Positions 35,079-47,967 of a DNA stretch of 64,000 nucleotides are shown here, in pieces. Each line of letters begins with the position of its first letter. Within the stretch, counting starts at the first letter, position 1. A model generated the notes under the pieces. That model did not search any database. It saw only the letters and a list, made by a program, of their open reading frames with translations, and had not been told where the DNA came from. Made by a program: the position numbers and the translations under genes. The DNA comes from Diphasiastrum complanatum (Eukaryota; Streptophyta; Lycopodiopsida; Lycopodiales; Lycopodiaceae): contig CM055112.1 of assembly GCA_029204225.1 (NCBI GenBank), forward strand, positions 27,011,321 through 27,075,320. The letters are read 5' to 3'.

Positions 35079-35787
35079 ACTCTCTTTGGGACCTGAGATG
35101 AATCACTCATTGATTTCTCAACAAGATCTAAGGTGATCTTGAGCTTGATCTATCTTCAAGGTCCAAACTTACTATAGATTTGATCAAACTAGTCTCCTCC
35201 TTGATCTCGACTTCACAAGAAGGGTGAATCCACCTATACTGAACCAAAAGCACTTTATAACAAACAAATGTCTTACAAATAAAGCCTCTTAAATTCAGGT
35301 TGAATCACATTGACATATTCAATCACAAACCTATTCCAAATCGAGTAGAATAGAAACACAAATTTCACTAGTTTTGCATTTCTAGATGAAAAACTCATCA
35401 AAACACTTGATCTGAATCCAAAAGGTGTATTTTAGGACCTTAAGAAGCCTAAGAACGACCTAATTAAGCTCTCAAATGGATGATCCAAACTTCTAAAGAG
35501 TGGTGGCATTCAAATCCTTATGAAAATCTCTACTATGAGACATGTACTCCAAGATTCAACTCATAAGAACTTTCTAATTTGCTTTGGTTGAATGGAAATG
35601 GGTCAATCTCGGTTGCTGCAGTTATAACTAAGCAAAACAGGTTCCCTTTTATCTATTATCACTCAAATGAAACCAAATTTGAAGGTACAATCACTAGATT
35701 AGCAACTAGTAGCAAGAGCAAAGCTAATACTACTCAAATCTAGGATCAAAGCCCAGAAAATTAAATCTAAAGCTCACTTTTGATTAG
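35079..35787 (-). other. copia leader sequence
   Basis: Non-coding sequence between the gag start and a PBS on the minus strand. No ORF is supported. Confidence 0.5.
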
Positions 35788-35799
35788 GCTCTGATACCA
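35788..35799 (-). other. Primer-binding site (initiator-Met tRNA)
   Basis: The minus-strand read is TGGTATCAGAGC, directly beside an LTR edge beginning TGACAAAATTTT at 35800 (plus-strand read). Confidence 0.9.
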
Positions 35800-36285
35800 T
35801 GACAAAATTTTACAGCAAATTTAATCCCAATCAATCCTAAAAGTGATGGAGGATGCACAAATAAAAGATCTAGATCTAAAAGCTAGAATCAAGACTAGTT
35901 ACCAAAACTAGCAAATTTGGCATTTAACTCCACATTAGGCACATAGATTTGATCAAATGAACCCAGACCTAATAGGTCATTGGATCCACCCTAACTTGGG
36001 GTCAAGGTCTTGAGATCCAAAAACAATGAAAAACATGCTATTTTTAGATCCATGAAAAACATTTCTAGGCTATCCAAACATATTTTTGCCTCATTTCAAA
36101 GATGCTATCACAATGTAATATGAGGAATGAACTTATTGGAAAGCATCCTATGTGATTTGGCACGTCTGACATCTATTTACATGCCCATCTTGCCAAGTAC
36201 AATGCATGTGACCAAAAATGGTCAAGCTAGAATTGTGAAATTTCAATACCTTGATGGTTAGCTATTATGTGCATAATATAGTCTG
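35800..36285 (-). mobile_element. copia 5' LTR, probably truncated
   Basis: Lies outside the PBS of the gag at 34188-35078. No CA/TG outer edge is evident before the hairpin repeat begins at 36303, so the right boundary is approximate. Confidence 0.5.
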
Positions 36286-36302
36286 TGGCTGAAAAAAAAA
36301 TT

Positions 36303-36663
36303 CATAACTTTTGAACGACTATTCAGATTGAGACGATTACGGTGCCATTAGAAAGCCCTTCACGAGAGATTTTCAACGACAGCCAAGATGACCCAGTCCG
36401 AGCTACGGTGAAGAAGTTATGGCCTGTCAAAGATTTGGTCGGTCAACACTTGGTCAATCTGATATTGCTTTCAAGCACAGTTGACCAGTTTGAAAGGGAT
36501 ATCAGGTTGACCAAGTGTTGACCGACCAAAATTTTGACTGGCCATAATTTCTTCACCGTAGCTTGGACTGGGTCATGTTGGATGTTGTTGAAAAGCTCTC
36601 GTTGAGGGCTTTCTAATGGCACTATAATCGTCTCAATCTGAGCTTCCGTTCGAAAGTTACATG
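36303..36663. repeat. Fold-back hairpin element, copy 1
   Basis: 172-bp left arm (36303-36474), 15-bp loop, 174-bp right arm (36490-36663). The arms are near-perfect reverse complements, for example ggtcaacacttggtc against gaccaagtgttgacc. It could be a fold-back transposon (MITE-like) or a small-RNA hairpin source. No clear target duplication was found. Confidence 0.85.
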
Positions 36664-36952
36664 GTTTTTTTTTTTGTTGAGCTACATACTATACTGCAGA
36701 TAAAATGGCTTATTTATGGGCTGCCCCCCGACACAAAATTACAGTTCTTTTAAAAAGAAAAGAAAATCAATTTGAAGGAGCTACGTTACGTAGATTTCAA
36801 ATTTGAGTGTTTTGATTGGTCAATGTGAAAGAAATTTTAAAGAAAAAAAATAAAAAGTATATTTTTAAAAGGCCCTTTTTGTGCTCAAATTTTCTTTAAT
36901 GATAGTGTACCAATGAATATATGAACCAAAAGAGAACTCATGTATAAGCATG

Positions 36953-36954
<2 letters not shown>

Positions 36955-37047
<93 letters not shown>
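36955..37047. repeat. (GA)n microsatellite, about 92 bp
   Basis: A pure GA run, (CT)n on the minus strand. It lies just downstream of a minus-strand TATA box. Confidence 0.97.
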
Positions 37048-37050
<3 letters not shown>

Positions 37051-37073
37051 TATCTCTTTCCACGCTTGTACAC

Positions 37074-37081
37074 TATTTATA
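37074..37081 (-). promoter_or_regulatory. TATA box upstream of a (CT)n leader, minus strand
   Basis: The minus-strand read TATAAATA is followed about 27 bp later by (CT)n. The same unit recurs at 48806-48813 and 58142-58149. No convincing coding exon follows; the first ATG after the repeat opens only 28 codons. Confidence 0.45.
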
Positions 37082-37329
37082 AAAGGTCCATGCCCTATTT
37101 GGATGTCCTTCTCCAAGCTTATCAATAATAGAAAACTTCTAGATCTATTTCGAACCCTACACAAAATAGAGTAGATTCAATGTACCAAAATATTCAAATT
37201 TGAATTTTTCCAAACTCGACCTACCTACTTTTCCCACACTTTCTAAAAGTGGTAATTCAAATGAACTTAGACTGAAATAACTTCATAATGTTTATATCTA
37301 AGTCTAAGATGCATATCGGCCTAAATTGC

Positions 37330-37700
37330 CAAATGAACTAAACATGACTAAACTAGCTGATATTTCTCACACATCATTCCAGTATTGGTTAGAATAACCT
37401 TTAAGACCCATATAAACACATATTCAATCATCCATAATTGTTCAACATTCCGAAACTGAGACATGTAACTAAACAACTTTCGTCTGAGATGTAGAATTTC
37501 TTTCGTTAATACCTGATTGGGTTCAATCTCTTCTTCTCTTCTCTTCTTATCTTTTGGTGTTGGTGCTTCCTCTATTGTGGAGTACTCGCTTCCCTGAATG
37601 TAATGGATTCTTTGTGCTGATTACGCCTAGTTTTTGGGCTTTTTAAAAAGCATAAAATGTCACCGAAGTTTTTTTAAAAAATTTAAAAATACTGAAGCAC
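37330..37700. other. Unassigned sequence
   Basis: AT-rich, no ORF of note. A minus-strand Lys/Arg/Glu-rich stretch near 37500-37560 is short and unassigned. Confidence 0.4.
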
Positions 37701-37838
37701 ATTCCAAACGAGCGTCAGTCCGCGTCAGACTGTGCACGTCAGACTGCCACGTGGCAGTTTCTCATTGGTCCAAAAAAAACCAGTGCTGATTATGCTTTGT
37801 AAATGGCATGTGGAAAAGTCAAAGACTCCATTACGCAA

Positions 37839-38192
37839 TGGAAGGAGCCGGGCACAGGACATTCTGCCCGGTTCGGCTTTCCAAAAAAATTTAGGCTCGT
37901 GTAAATGGCATGTGGAAAAGTCAAAGACTCCATTACACCAGAATATGATTCTGAAAATGACGATGATCATTTTATTGATCCTTCTGTATTATGGAAGGAG
38001 CCGGGCACAGGCCATTCTGCCCGATTCGGCTTTCCAAAAAAATTTAGGCTCGGAATCCATCCATCATTTAATGACATCTAAAGTGAAAACCAGATTCTAT
38101 GTGACATTTGTCACTTCTCAAGACGCGTCCGGACCCGGACGCACCCCTGCGCGTCCGCGTCCGCGTCCGCCACCCGCTTCCTTAGATATATA

Positions 38193-38229
<37 letters not shown>

Positions 38230-38390
38230 TAGATCCAGTAGTACCGGGATCCACGGATCCCCTCGAGCCTAAATTTTTAAGGAAAGCCGAACCGGGCAGA
38301 ATGGCCTGTGCCCGGCTCCTTCCATAATACAAAAGGATCAATAAATTGATCATCGTCATTTTCAGAATCATATTTTGGTGTAAATGTCAG
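37839..38390. repeat. GC-rich inverted-repeat cluster
   Basis: A unit of about 60 bp starting ggaaggagccgggcacagg and ending near tttaggctcg occurs three times: direct at about 37838 and 37994, and inverted at about 38263-38325. The second and inverted copies extend into arms of about 110 bp (37938-38055 and 38262-38380). Between them lie (GCGTCC)-like repeats and a (TA)n run. The arm sequence overlaps the Tat accessory-ORF C-terminal region. Confidence 0.7.
38185..38228. repeat. (TA)n microsatellite
   Basis: About 44 bp of TA with one interruption, in the spacer of the inverted repeat. Confidence 0.95.
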
Positions 38391-39228
38391 CCTTTGAATT
38401 TCCCGGTCCTTCATTACTGGTATAGCTGTCTTTTGTTGCTTCGGCTGCTCCTCCAAATTTTGAATTTGTTGATGATCTCCTAGATTTATGCATTCCACTA
38501 TGTCTTTCGGCTGCTTCTTTACTCGGTTGCTGATCGTCAACTCATGGACTCTTCTTCCTCTGCTTCCTTGAAAACAGCAGCTGAAAGAGCCTCATTTTCT
38601 ATTTGTAAGGGGTTCAACAATTTACTCTTTATAAGTTCAATGGTATCAACCTTGTACTTTTCAAACTTAGACCGATTTACTGATACACATCCCTTTTCGG
38701 TGGTCACGGTATCTACAAACGCTTTTAGTGTTTGATATTCCAGTTGCGTTTGTAATAATTCGGTCTTGTACTACAGACGTTATGCCTGATAACATTGCGC
38801 TACAGTCAGCTTGAGTTTGTTCCCTCTACAGTTTTAAATTCCGATTTTTTGTAGCAAAATGGTCACTTTCCTCTATCAAAAATTGATTTTTCTTGTTCGA
38901 TACGTCTGCTCGTAGCTCTTCAATTTCTTTATTTAATCAGAGCATTTGCAGCTCCTTTTGCCTTAATTGTTGAAGCTGGAATTCTTTGGTTTTTTGTAAT
39001 TCTTCTAGTTGCTCATCCTTTGTTGTTGATGACAGAAGCAGCTCATGAACTTTTGCAGCAGTGGCAGATAATGTGGCAATCATATCTTGTTATGTTTGCA
39101 TTTGATTTTACAATCGACTGACATTGTTTCTGTCCTGTTCTCTGATTCGAACATACTCTAACAAGCTTCCAGCATTATTCAACAAGGACTTAAAAGTTGG
39201 AAAGATTGAACTAGAAGATACATCGATT
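38330..39228 (-). pseudogene. Tat-type accessory ORF, coiled-coil and C-terminal part
   Basis: 39228-38860 on the minus strand matches 1640-1985 (the coiled-coil region). It continues past the point where the first copy is cut: about 38540-38330 carries a polar Gln/Glu/Lys-rich stretch (frame 38540-38277, with EEQPKQQKTAIPVMKDREIQ). The many stops mark it as a pseudogene. It shows that the accessory ORF extended well beyond the left copy. Confidence 0.55.
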
Positions 39229-40235
39229 TTCTAGTTGAAATGAATACACAAGCATAAAAGGACTACACCTAGTAACAAAAGTGTTTTAAGAAATCAATAA
39301 ATGGAAAACAATTGTCCATATAGATTGCTTACCAGATGCATATGTTGTATGCACATCTTCCATCTTTTGATTACTCCTTTGATTATGAAAATCATATTCA
39401 AGATAAATTGATAATTTAAAACTTATAGAGGTTTCAAATTCTAGACCATTGTCTACTGAATTATCTAATGTATGAAAGAAGTGAGAAGCTTTAGATTTTA
39501 TTTTTCACAAGAATTAGACTTTAAAAGTAAGAATTTGAGACAAAGTTTGATATCGCTTTTTGAACTCCATGTGATATTGTCATATGTTTATGAAGAAAAT
39601 GGTGTCCAGAAGCATCGCCTGACCCAATGGTTCATCTAGTTTTGGAATGCAGTAGAGCCAACAAAAGTATATGTTGTTGTAGTTTTATTTATTTTATTTT
39701 ATGATAAGTATTAAATCCTTTACCTTGTGGAATGAAACTTCCAAATGTTGAAACAAAGTTGATAGTCACAATTTTGAGATATTGCAATAACTAGGCAGCT
39801 GGATGAGGCAATCTAGAAAAATGTTTCTATTGGACAATAGGTGTAGTGGCACAAGTGATATAGAGAGTATATAGAAGTCGGCCATAACACTCATGGATTT
39901 GATTGGACCCTTCATACAATATTGACTACAAATCATATAAGGGTGTTGCATTTTATCAAGCATGGAATAATATTAGACTATTTATTTTGTATTAGGAGGT
40001 GTTTTTGTGAACTTGAAATATTAATGTGATGTAGTGTCATTGAAAAGTGAAGTGTTTGGCAGTTATTATTTTTGTTAGTAAGAGATCAAGTCATAGATCC
40101 AAACCCACTATAGACGCCTATTGACTAACCTTATAGTTCATTTCAACGAGAGAAGGCTAAATTGCACATTCATTGGCAAGATGTTGCAAATGTGTATTGA
40201 AGTATTAAATTAAAAAAATCAAATATGTAATAAAA
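39229..40235 (-). repeat. Repeat block B, copy 1, with exon-like frame and donor
   Basis: Also present at 42564-43520, 46803-47360 and 55779-56165. On the minus strand an open stretch with FETSISFKLSIY and RSNQKMEDVHTTYASG ends at a good donor, CTG|GTAAGC (about 39340). A second minus-strand frame (39963-39766, 65 codons) recurs with one substitution at 43249-43052. I recognise no family for either. They may be exons of a decayed host gene. Confidence 0.5.
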
Positions 40236-41045
40236 TTCCAATGTGAGAAAAAGAACTTACTTCTTCGCCATCACCATACAAAGTATCATCAACATTGTCA
40301 TCAACATCAAGAATGTTAGATCCAATAACCACATCACCATTAGAACCAACCTTTGGAATGTTTCCTTCATAAAAAATGACATCTCTTCCTATGACCACTT
40401 TCTAAATTGGGCCTCCCTTGCAATATTGAACTTGAAAAAGAAATCATACACTTCACCCTTGCTCTTTAGTAGATACACCAAACAAAATATACTAAAATCA
40501 TCACTAAATCTTACATACATCTTAGCACCAACATTGATAATTGTAGTAACTCCATGAATATTCAAATGCACAAGTTGGAAAGGCCTAGTAGATCCAGAAC
40601 TAGATCTCTTATAGGTATATGTTACTTTGATAAAGTACATTTCTTAGAACATGATTGATGCTAGTTAGAGATTTTGGAAGACCAAAAACAGCTTGTCTCT
40701 TTGCCATTACCTCTAATGACTTGAAGTTAAGATGCCCCAATCTCTTGTGCAATATCTCCTCCATTGACAGTTGCTCATTTGCCATACATACAACTTGGTT
40801 AGCAACAACACAAGCATCAAGTTTGAACAATTTACCTTGTCTTAGAAGGTTCTTAGTAATAGATGTAATGAACAAAACATCCTGCAAATGCACATTCCTA
40901 TTTGTAGAGAGAGAAATAGGAATTGTGCCAATCCCTTTGATTGCACACTCAACATCATTGGCCGTGTCGTCACCCTCTTTTCACCTTTGTATGTCAACAA
41001 AGATCTAAAGTACTCTTTGTGAAAATTCATGTGTGAGCTTGATCC
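40236..41045 (-). pseudogene. copia-N-type integrase/protease remnant, copy 1
   Basis: The minus strand carries pieces of the protease-integrase linker (a VTTRPMML region), GAG-pre-integrase ILHKRLGHLNFKSLEVM, and part of the integrase core. About 400 bp of integrase present in the copy at 43690-44110 is deleted here near 40405. Confidence 0.8.
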
Positions 41046-41492
41046 ACTATCAATCCATTAAGGATCAATATCTCCATCATTAGCAATCAAATATAAAGAC
41101 ATCACAAGAGCACATCAGAAGAGCATCATCATTTGAGTTTTGATCATCAACACCATCTTTATCAAGAGTTAGATTTCCTTGCTTATCACCTTGATGCAAT
41201 CATTAGCAAAATTTCCTTTGACTCCACAATAGAAACACTTTAGTTTTGATCTATCTTTCTTCTTGCCAACAAAACTAGACGGCTCACCTTGATCTTGCCC
41301 TTTAGACCATTTCACTTTGCCCTTGCCCTTGAACTTGCCTCGTGAGAACATAGCTTCCTCCTCTCCAACTTGAAATGTGGAAGTAGATCCTCCTCTTGAT
41401 AGAAGCCTAAACTCCTCATTTCCCAAGATTTCATGCAAGTCATCCAAACTTGGAAATGTCTTTTGAATAGCAAAACTTTGAACAAGATTACC
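41046..41492 (-). pseudogene. copia-N-type gag remnant, copy 1
   Basis: A minus-strand gag piece with SRGGSTSTFQVGEEEAMF, the basic stretch KFKGKGKVKWSKG, and zinc-knuckle sequence CFYCGVKGNFANDC. The N-terminal side is cut at about 41490, directly against the start codon of a peptide gene on the other strand. Confidence 0.85.
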
Positions 41493-42060
<568 letters not shown>

Positions 42061-42563
42061 ACTTGCATAAACAAAAATGAATAAGTCATGGCTACTTTAA
42101 GATACAAAAGCCATAACACTATATTTTCTCAAGATTCAAAAATAGCTTCATTGATCTTTAATGTGGTCGTAAAATGTAGACATTTCTCTCATGTATGTTC
42201 TCATAAGAAGTGCAAATAAAATTTGATTGCTTTCAAATTAGTAACTTCATATTTTTTGCTACATTGAGTGGAGCTTGTGTTTTTTTGAAATTATTGCATA
42301 TCCCTTTGTTGATAGACATGCTTATGCAATCTTCATGTAAAAATTCTACCACAACATCAAACATGCTTCAGTTGATGTGAAAATTATTGCATACATACAT
42401 GCTGAGGGTTGACATTTACTAGTGCGACAAGGCGAATTGGCTCATTGACTAAGTCTCCCAAAAAGTTCTTGCAACCTTCTTATTCTCTAATTCCTATAAC
42501 ATCTCTAACAAATTTGGCAAGGAATAAGATTTCTTGTCAAACTTCATCACTATAATTTTCATA

Positions 42564-43520
42564 ATGGATTTTCTAGTTGAAATGAATACACAAGCATTGA
42601 AGGACTATACCTAGTAACAAAAGTTTTTTAAGAAAATTCAATAAATGGAAAACAATTGTCCATATAGATTCCTTACCAGATGCATATGTTGTATGCACAT
42701 CTTCCATCTTTTGATTACTCCTTTGATTATGAAAATCATATTCAGGATAAATTGATAATTTAAAACTTATAGAGGTTTCCAATTCTAGACCATTGTCTAC
42801 TGAATTATCTATTGTATGAGCGAAGTGAGAAGCTTTAGATTTTATTTTTCACAAGAATAAGACTTTAAAAGTAAGAATTTGAGACTTAGTTTGATATCGC
42901 TTTTTGAACTCCATGGGGTCCTAGTTTTGGAATGCAGTAGAGCCAACAAAAGTATATGTTGTTGTAGTTTTATTTATTTTATTTTATGATAAGTATTAAA
43001 TCATGCTCCTTTGTGGGATGAAACTTTCAAATGTTGAAACAAAGTTGATAGTCACAATTTTGAGATATTGCAATAACTAGGCAGCTGGATGAGGCAATTT
43101 AGAAAAATGTTTCTATTGGACAATAGGTGTAGTGGCACAAGTGATATAGAGAGTATATAGAAGTCGGCCATAACACTCATGGATTTGATTGGACCCTTCA
43201 TACAATATTGACTACAAATCATATAAGGGTGTTGCATTTTATCAAGCATGGAATAATATTAGACTATTTATTTTGTATTAGGAGGTGTTTTTGTGAACTT
43301 GAAATATTAATGTGATGTAGTGTCATTGAAAAGTGAAGTGTTTGACGGTTATTATTTATGCTAGTAAGAGATCAAGTCATAGATCCAAACCCACTATAGA
43401 CACCTATTGAGTAACCTTATAGTCCATTTCAACGAGAGAAGGCTAAATTGTACATTCATTGGCAAGATGTTGCAAATGTGTATTGAAGTATTAAATTAAA
43501 AAAATCAAATATGTAATAAA
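42564..43520 (-). repeat. Repeat block B, copy 2
   Basis: Collinear with 39229-40235, except about 70 bp missing near 42915. The minus-strand frame 42782-42573 covers the exon-like stretch (SIYPEYDFHNQRSNQKMED) and reads through the donor, which is GTAAGG here. Confidence 0.55.
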
Positions 43521-44631
43521 ATTCCAATGTGATGAAAAGAACTTTCTTCTTCACCATCACCATACAAAGTATCATCAACATTGTCATCAACATCAAGAAT
43601 GTTAGATCCAATAACCACATCACCATTAGAACCAACCTTTGGAATGTTTCCTTCATTAAAAAATGACATCTCTTCCTATGACCACTTTCTTAGTTGAAGG
43701 AATGTAAAGTTTAGATTACTTGCTCACTCACTATAACCAACAAATATACCTTTCTTTGAAGATGGATCCTCCTTATTCCTATCATCAAGAGTAATCATGT
43801 TGATATAGCATACAGAGCCAAAAGTTTTGAGATACTTGACATTTGGCCTTCTACCAAATAACATCTCAAAAGGTGTCTTTCCATCCAAAACAACACTTGG
43901 CCACCTATTACATAAATAATTGGCACCTAACCTCATAGCTTTTTCTCCTTCACATAAGGTTCTATTCTTCCTTTTGGCCACTCCATTTTGTTGTGGTGTT
44001 CATGGACTTGTGAGCTCCCTCTTGATCCCATTTGCATCAAAAAATGCTTTGAACTTGATAGAAATGTACTCACCACCATTGTCACTCCTCAAGCACTTGA
44101 TTTTGGTGTCTAATTGGACCTCCCTTGCAATATTGAACTTGAAAAAGAAATCATACACTTCACCCTTGCTCTTTAGTAGATACACCAAACAAAATATACT
44201 AAAATCATCACTAAATCTTACATACATCTTAGCACCAACATTGATAATTGTAGTAACTCCATGAATATTCAAATGCACAAGTTGGAAAGGCCTAGTAGAT
44301 AAAGAACTAGATCTCTTATAAGGTAATAAATGTTACTTTGATAAAGCACATTGCTCACAAACATGATTGATGCTAGTTAGACATTTTGGAAGACCAAAAA
44401 CAACTTGTCTCTTTGTCGTTACCTCTAATGACTTAAAGTTAAGATGCCCCAATCTCTTGTGCAATATCTCCTCCATTGACAGTTGCTCATTTACCATGCA
44501 TACAACTTGGTTAGCAACAACACAAGCATCAAGTTTGAACAATTTACCTTGCCTCTTCCCTAGGGCAATCACTTCACCTTCCTTCTTGATCTTCAAGCAT
44601 CTCCATCAAACTCCACATTAACACCCTTGTT
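43521..44631 (-). pseudogene. copia-N-type integrase, copy 2
   Basis: The minus strand carries GAG-pre-integrase ILHKRLGHLNFKSLEV (about 44480), integrase CLRSDNGGEYIS (about 44085), an AKRKNRTLCEGEKAMR block (Glu of the usual VAERKN replaced by Lys) and LFGRRPNVKYLKTFGSVCY (43860-43800). It is a fuller copy than 40236-41045. A solo LTR at 44632 interrupts it, and it resumes at 45452. Confidence 0.85.
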
Positions 44632-45451
44632 TGTTGAATTTCACACGTGTGGATTGTCCACTACATGTACTTGTGATCTCCTAAGGTGTGTAGATGCACC
44701 AAGATCAAGACTAGATTGAGATTCAAGATCTATCTTTGATTCTATGGCAAAAACACACTACTACATGCATTCAATCACTTCCAACTCTCACTCACACGTG
44801 TGGGAAGTGTTCCAAAAGTATTCTAGGTAAAAACAAGCTGCTCTCGTCAGGTAGAGAGAGAAAAACCATGATGAGCTCTCGGATAGAGAGAGAAAGCTAG
44901 AAACTCAATGACACTCAAAATCCACTCAATCTCAAAATCAATTAGATCCAAAAGGAGGAGTACAATGATACTAATAGATTCATGAGCTACCACTATGCTT
45001 AACTATGATTGGATCACACTTTGCCACCTCTTAATCCTATTGGACCATTGATCCATGCACCTCTAAATTCTATTGGACTATATTCAAGCACAGCTCAATT
45101 TTCTATTGGACCTCACAAGGTTCCACCTCTAAATCCTATTGGACCTCTTAAGCTTCATCAAACAAAAGCATAACACTTGTCTACACTCTAATTGGCACAA
45201 GTTTGGCTCTATTTTGGCTCAATATTGGCATTACAAGTGGAAATGGATAATTTGCCATCTATGCCAAATTTGACCCTATCAACATCCTACACCTAAATGC
45301 TTGACTATGAAATTCTATGAGACCCCTATATCAAACATTTTGATTTACTTTACAATTCTCCACACGTGGGAACATCCTCCACACATATGAGATTCACTTA
45401 CAAACTTCTATCATAAAAAATACCAAGCTAGATTTTTGCCAATTTCTCACA
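44632..45451 (-). mobile_element. Solo LTR (copia-N related) with target duplication
   Basis: Begins TGTTGAATTTCACACG, ends AATTTCTCACA, and is flanked by ttgtt at 44627-44631 and 45452-45456. The copia reading is continuous across it. 820 bp. It is the inverse orientation of the LTR at 16270. Confidence 0.92.
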
Positions 45452-45519
45452 TTGTTTAGCATTTCACTCACACTAAGAAGGTTCTTAGTAATAGATGTAA
45501 TGAACAAAACATCCTTCAA

Positions 45520-46239
<720 letters not shown>

Positions 46240-46240
<1 letters not shown>

Positions 46241-46802
46241 ACTAAAATTGTTTTACAAGTGTGGAATATTATTCTGCAGGATTTACAAGCTTGGACACTT
46301 GCATAAACAAAAATGAATAAGTCATGGCTACTTTAAGATACAAAAGCCATAACACTTTATTTTCTCAAGATTCGAAAATAGCTTCATTGATCTTTAATGT
46401 GGTCGTAAAATGTAGACATTTCTCTCATGTATGTTCTCATAAGAAGGGCAAATAAAATTTGATTGCTTTCAAATTGTAACTTCATAATTTTTGCTACATT
46501 TAGTGGAGCTTGTGTTTTTTTGAAATTATTGCATATCCCTTTGTTGATAGACATGCTTATGCAATCTTCATGTAAAAATTCTACCACAACATCAAACATG
46601 CTTTAGTTGATGTGAAAATTATTCCATACATACATGCTGAGGGTTGACATTTACTAGTGCAACAAGGCGAATTGGCTCATTGTCTAGGTCTCCCAAAAAC
46701 TTCTTGCAACCTTCTCATTCTCTAATTCCTATAACATCTCTAACAAAATTGGCAAGGAATAAGCTTTCTTGTCAAACTTCATCACTATAATTTTCATAAC
46801 AA
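46240..46802 (+). other. Conserved downstream sequence of peptide gene copy 2
   Basis: Collinear with 42007-42563 and 55214-55778. A minus-strand 71-codon frame (46599-46384) is not kept intact in the other copies and is probably chance. Confidence 0.5.
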
Positions 46803-47360
46803 TGGATTTTCTAGTTGAAATGAATACACAAGCATAAAAGGACTATACCTAGTAACAAAAGTGTTTTAAGAAAATTCAATAAATGGAAAACAATTGTCCA
46901 TATAGATTGCTTACCAGATGCATATGTTGTATGCACATTTTTCGTCTTTCGATTACTCCTTTGATTATGAAAATCATATTCAGGATAAATTGATAATTTA
47001 AAACTTATAGAGGTTTCAAATTCTAGACCATTGTCTACTGAATTATCTATTGTATGAGCGAAGTGAGAAGCTTTAGATTTTATTTTTCACAAGAATAAGA
47101 CTTTAAAAGTAAGAATTTGAGACTTAGTTTGATATCGCTTTTTGAACTCCACGAGATCCTAGTTTTGGAATGCAGTAGAGCCAACAAAAGTATATATTGT
47201 TGTAGTTTTACTTATTTTATTTTATGATAAGTATTAAATCATGTTCCTTTGTGGGATGAAACTTCCAAATGTTGAAACAAAGTTGATAGTCACAATTTTG
47301 AGATATTGCAATAACTAGGCAGCTGGATGAGGCAATTTAGAAAAATGTTTCTATTGGCAA
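46803..47360 (-). repeat. Repeat block B, copy 3 (truncated)
   Basis: Collinear with the first 560 bp of copy 2, then switches near 47358 into copia protease/integrase sequence. Confidence 0.7.
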
Positions 47361-47967
47361 CTTAGAAAATCCCTTTGATTGCACACTCAACATCATTGGC
47401 CGTGTCGTCACTCTCTTGTCACCTTTGTATGTCAACAAAGATGTAAAGTACTCTTCGTGAAAATTCATGTGTGAGGTTGCTCCAATATCAATCCACCAAG
47501 GACCAATATCTCCATGATTAGCAATCAAATATAAAGACATCACAAGAGCACATCAGAAGAGCATCATCATTTGAGTTTTGATCATCAACACCATCTTTAT
47601 CAAGAGTTAGATTTCCTTGCTTATCACCTTGATATCTTTTCTTCTTGAAGCAATCATTAGCAAAATTTCCTTTGACTCCACAATAGAAACATTTTAGCTT
47701 TGATCTATCTTTCTTCTTGCCAACAAACGTAGAAGGCTCACCTTGATCTTGCCCTTTAGACCATATCCCTTTGCCCTTGCCCTTGAACTTGCCTCGTGAG
47801 AACATAGCCTCCTCCTCTCTAACTTGAAATGTGGAAGTAGATCCTACTCTTGATAGAAGCCTAAACTCCTCATTTGCCAAGATTTCTTGCAAGTCATCCA
47901 AACTTGAAAATGTCTCTTGTATAGCAAAACTTTGAACAAGATTAGCATGATCATCCAAAAAAAAATT
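47361..47967 (-). pseudogene. copia-N-type gag and protease start, copy 3
   Basis: Minus-strand frame 47991-47518: DDHANLVQSFAIQ, STSTFQVREEEAMF, KFKGKGKG and CFYCGVKGNFANDC. Then protease GPWWIDIGATSHMNF near 47520-47450 (the usual DSGAS reads DIGATS). The gag start is cut by the fold-back hairpin at 47968. Confidence 0.88.

Noticed and set aside
36303-36663. miRNA gene
   Set aside because: The arms are too long and too uniformly paired for a typical miRNA precursor. A siRNA-type or MITE hairpin is likelier, and there are no small-RNA data.
39229-39500. FAR1/FHY3-like transposase domain in block B
   Set aside because: A weak GLEFE-like resemblance only. The expected downstream Cys/His and aromatic pattern is absent.
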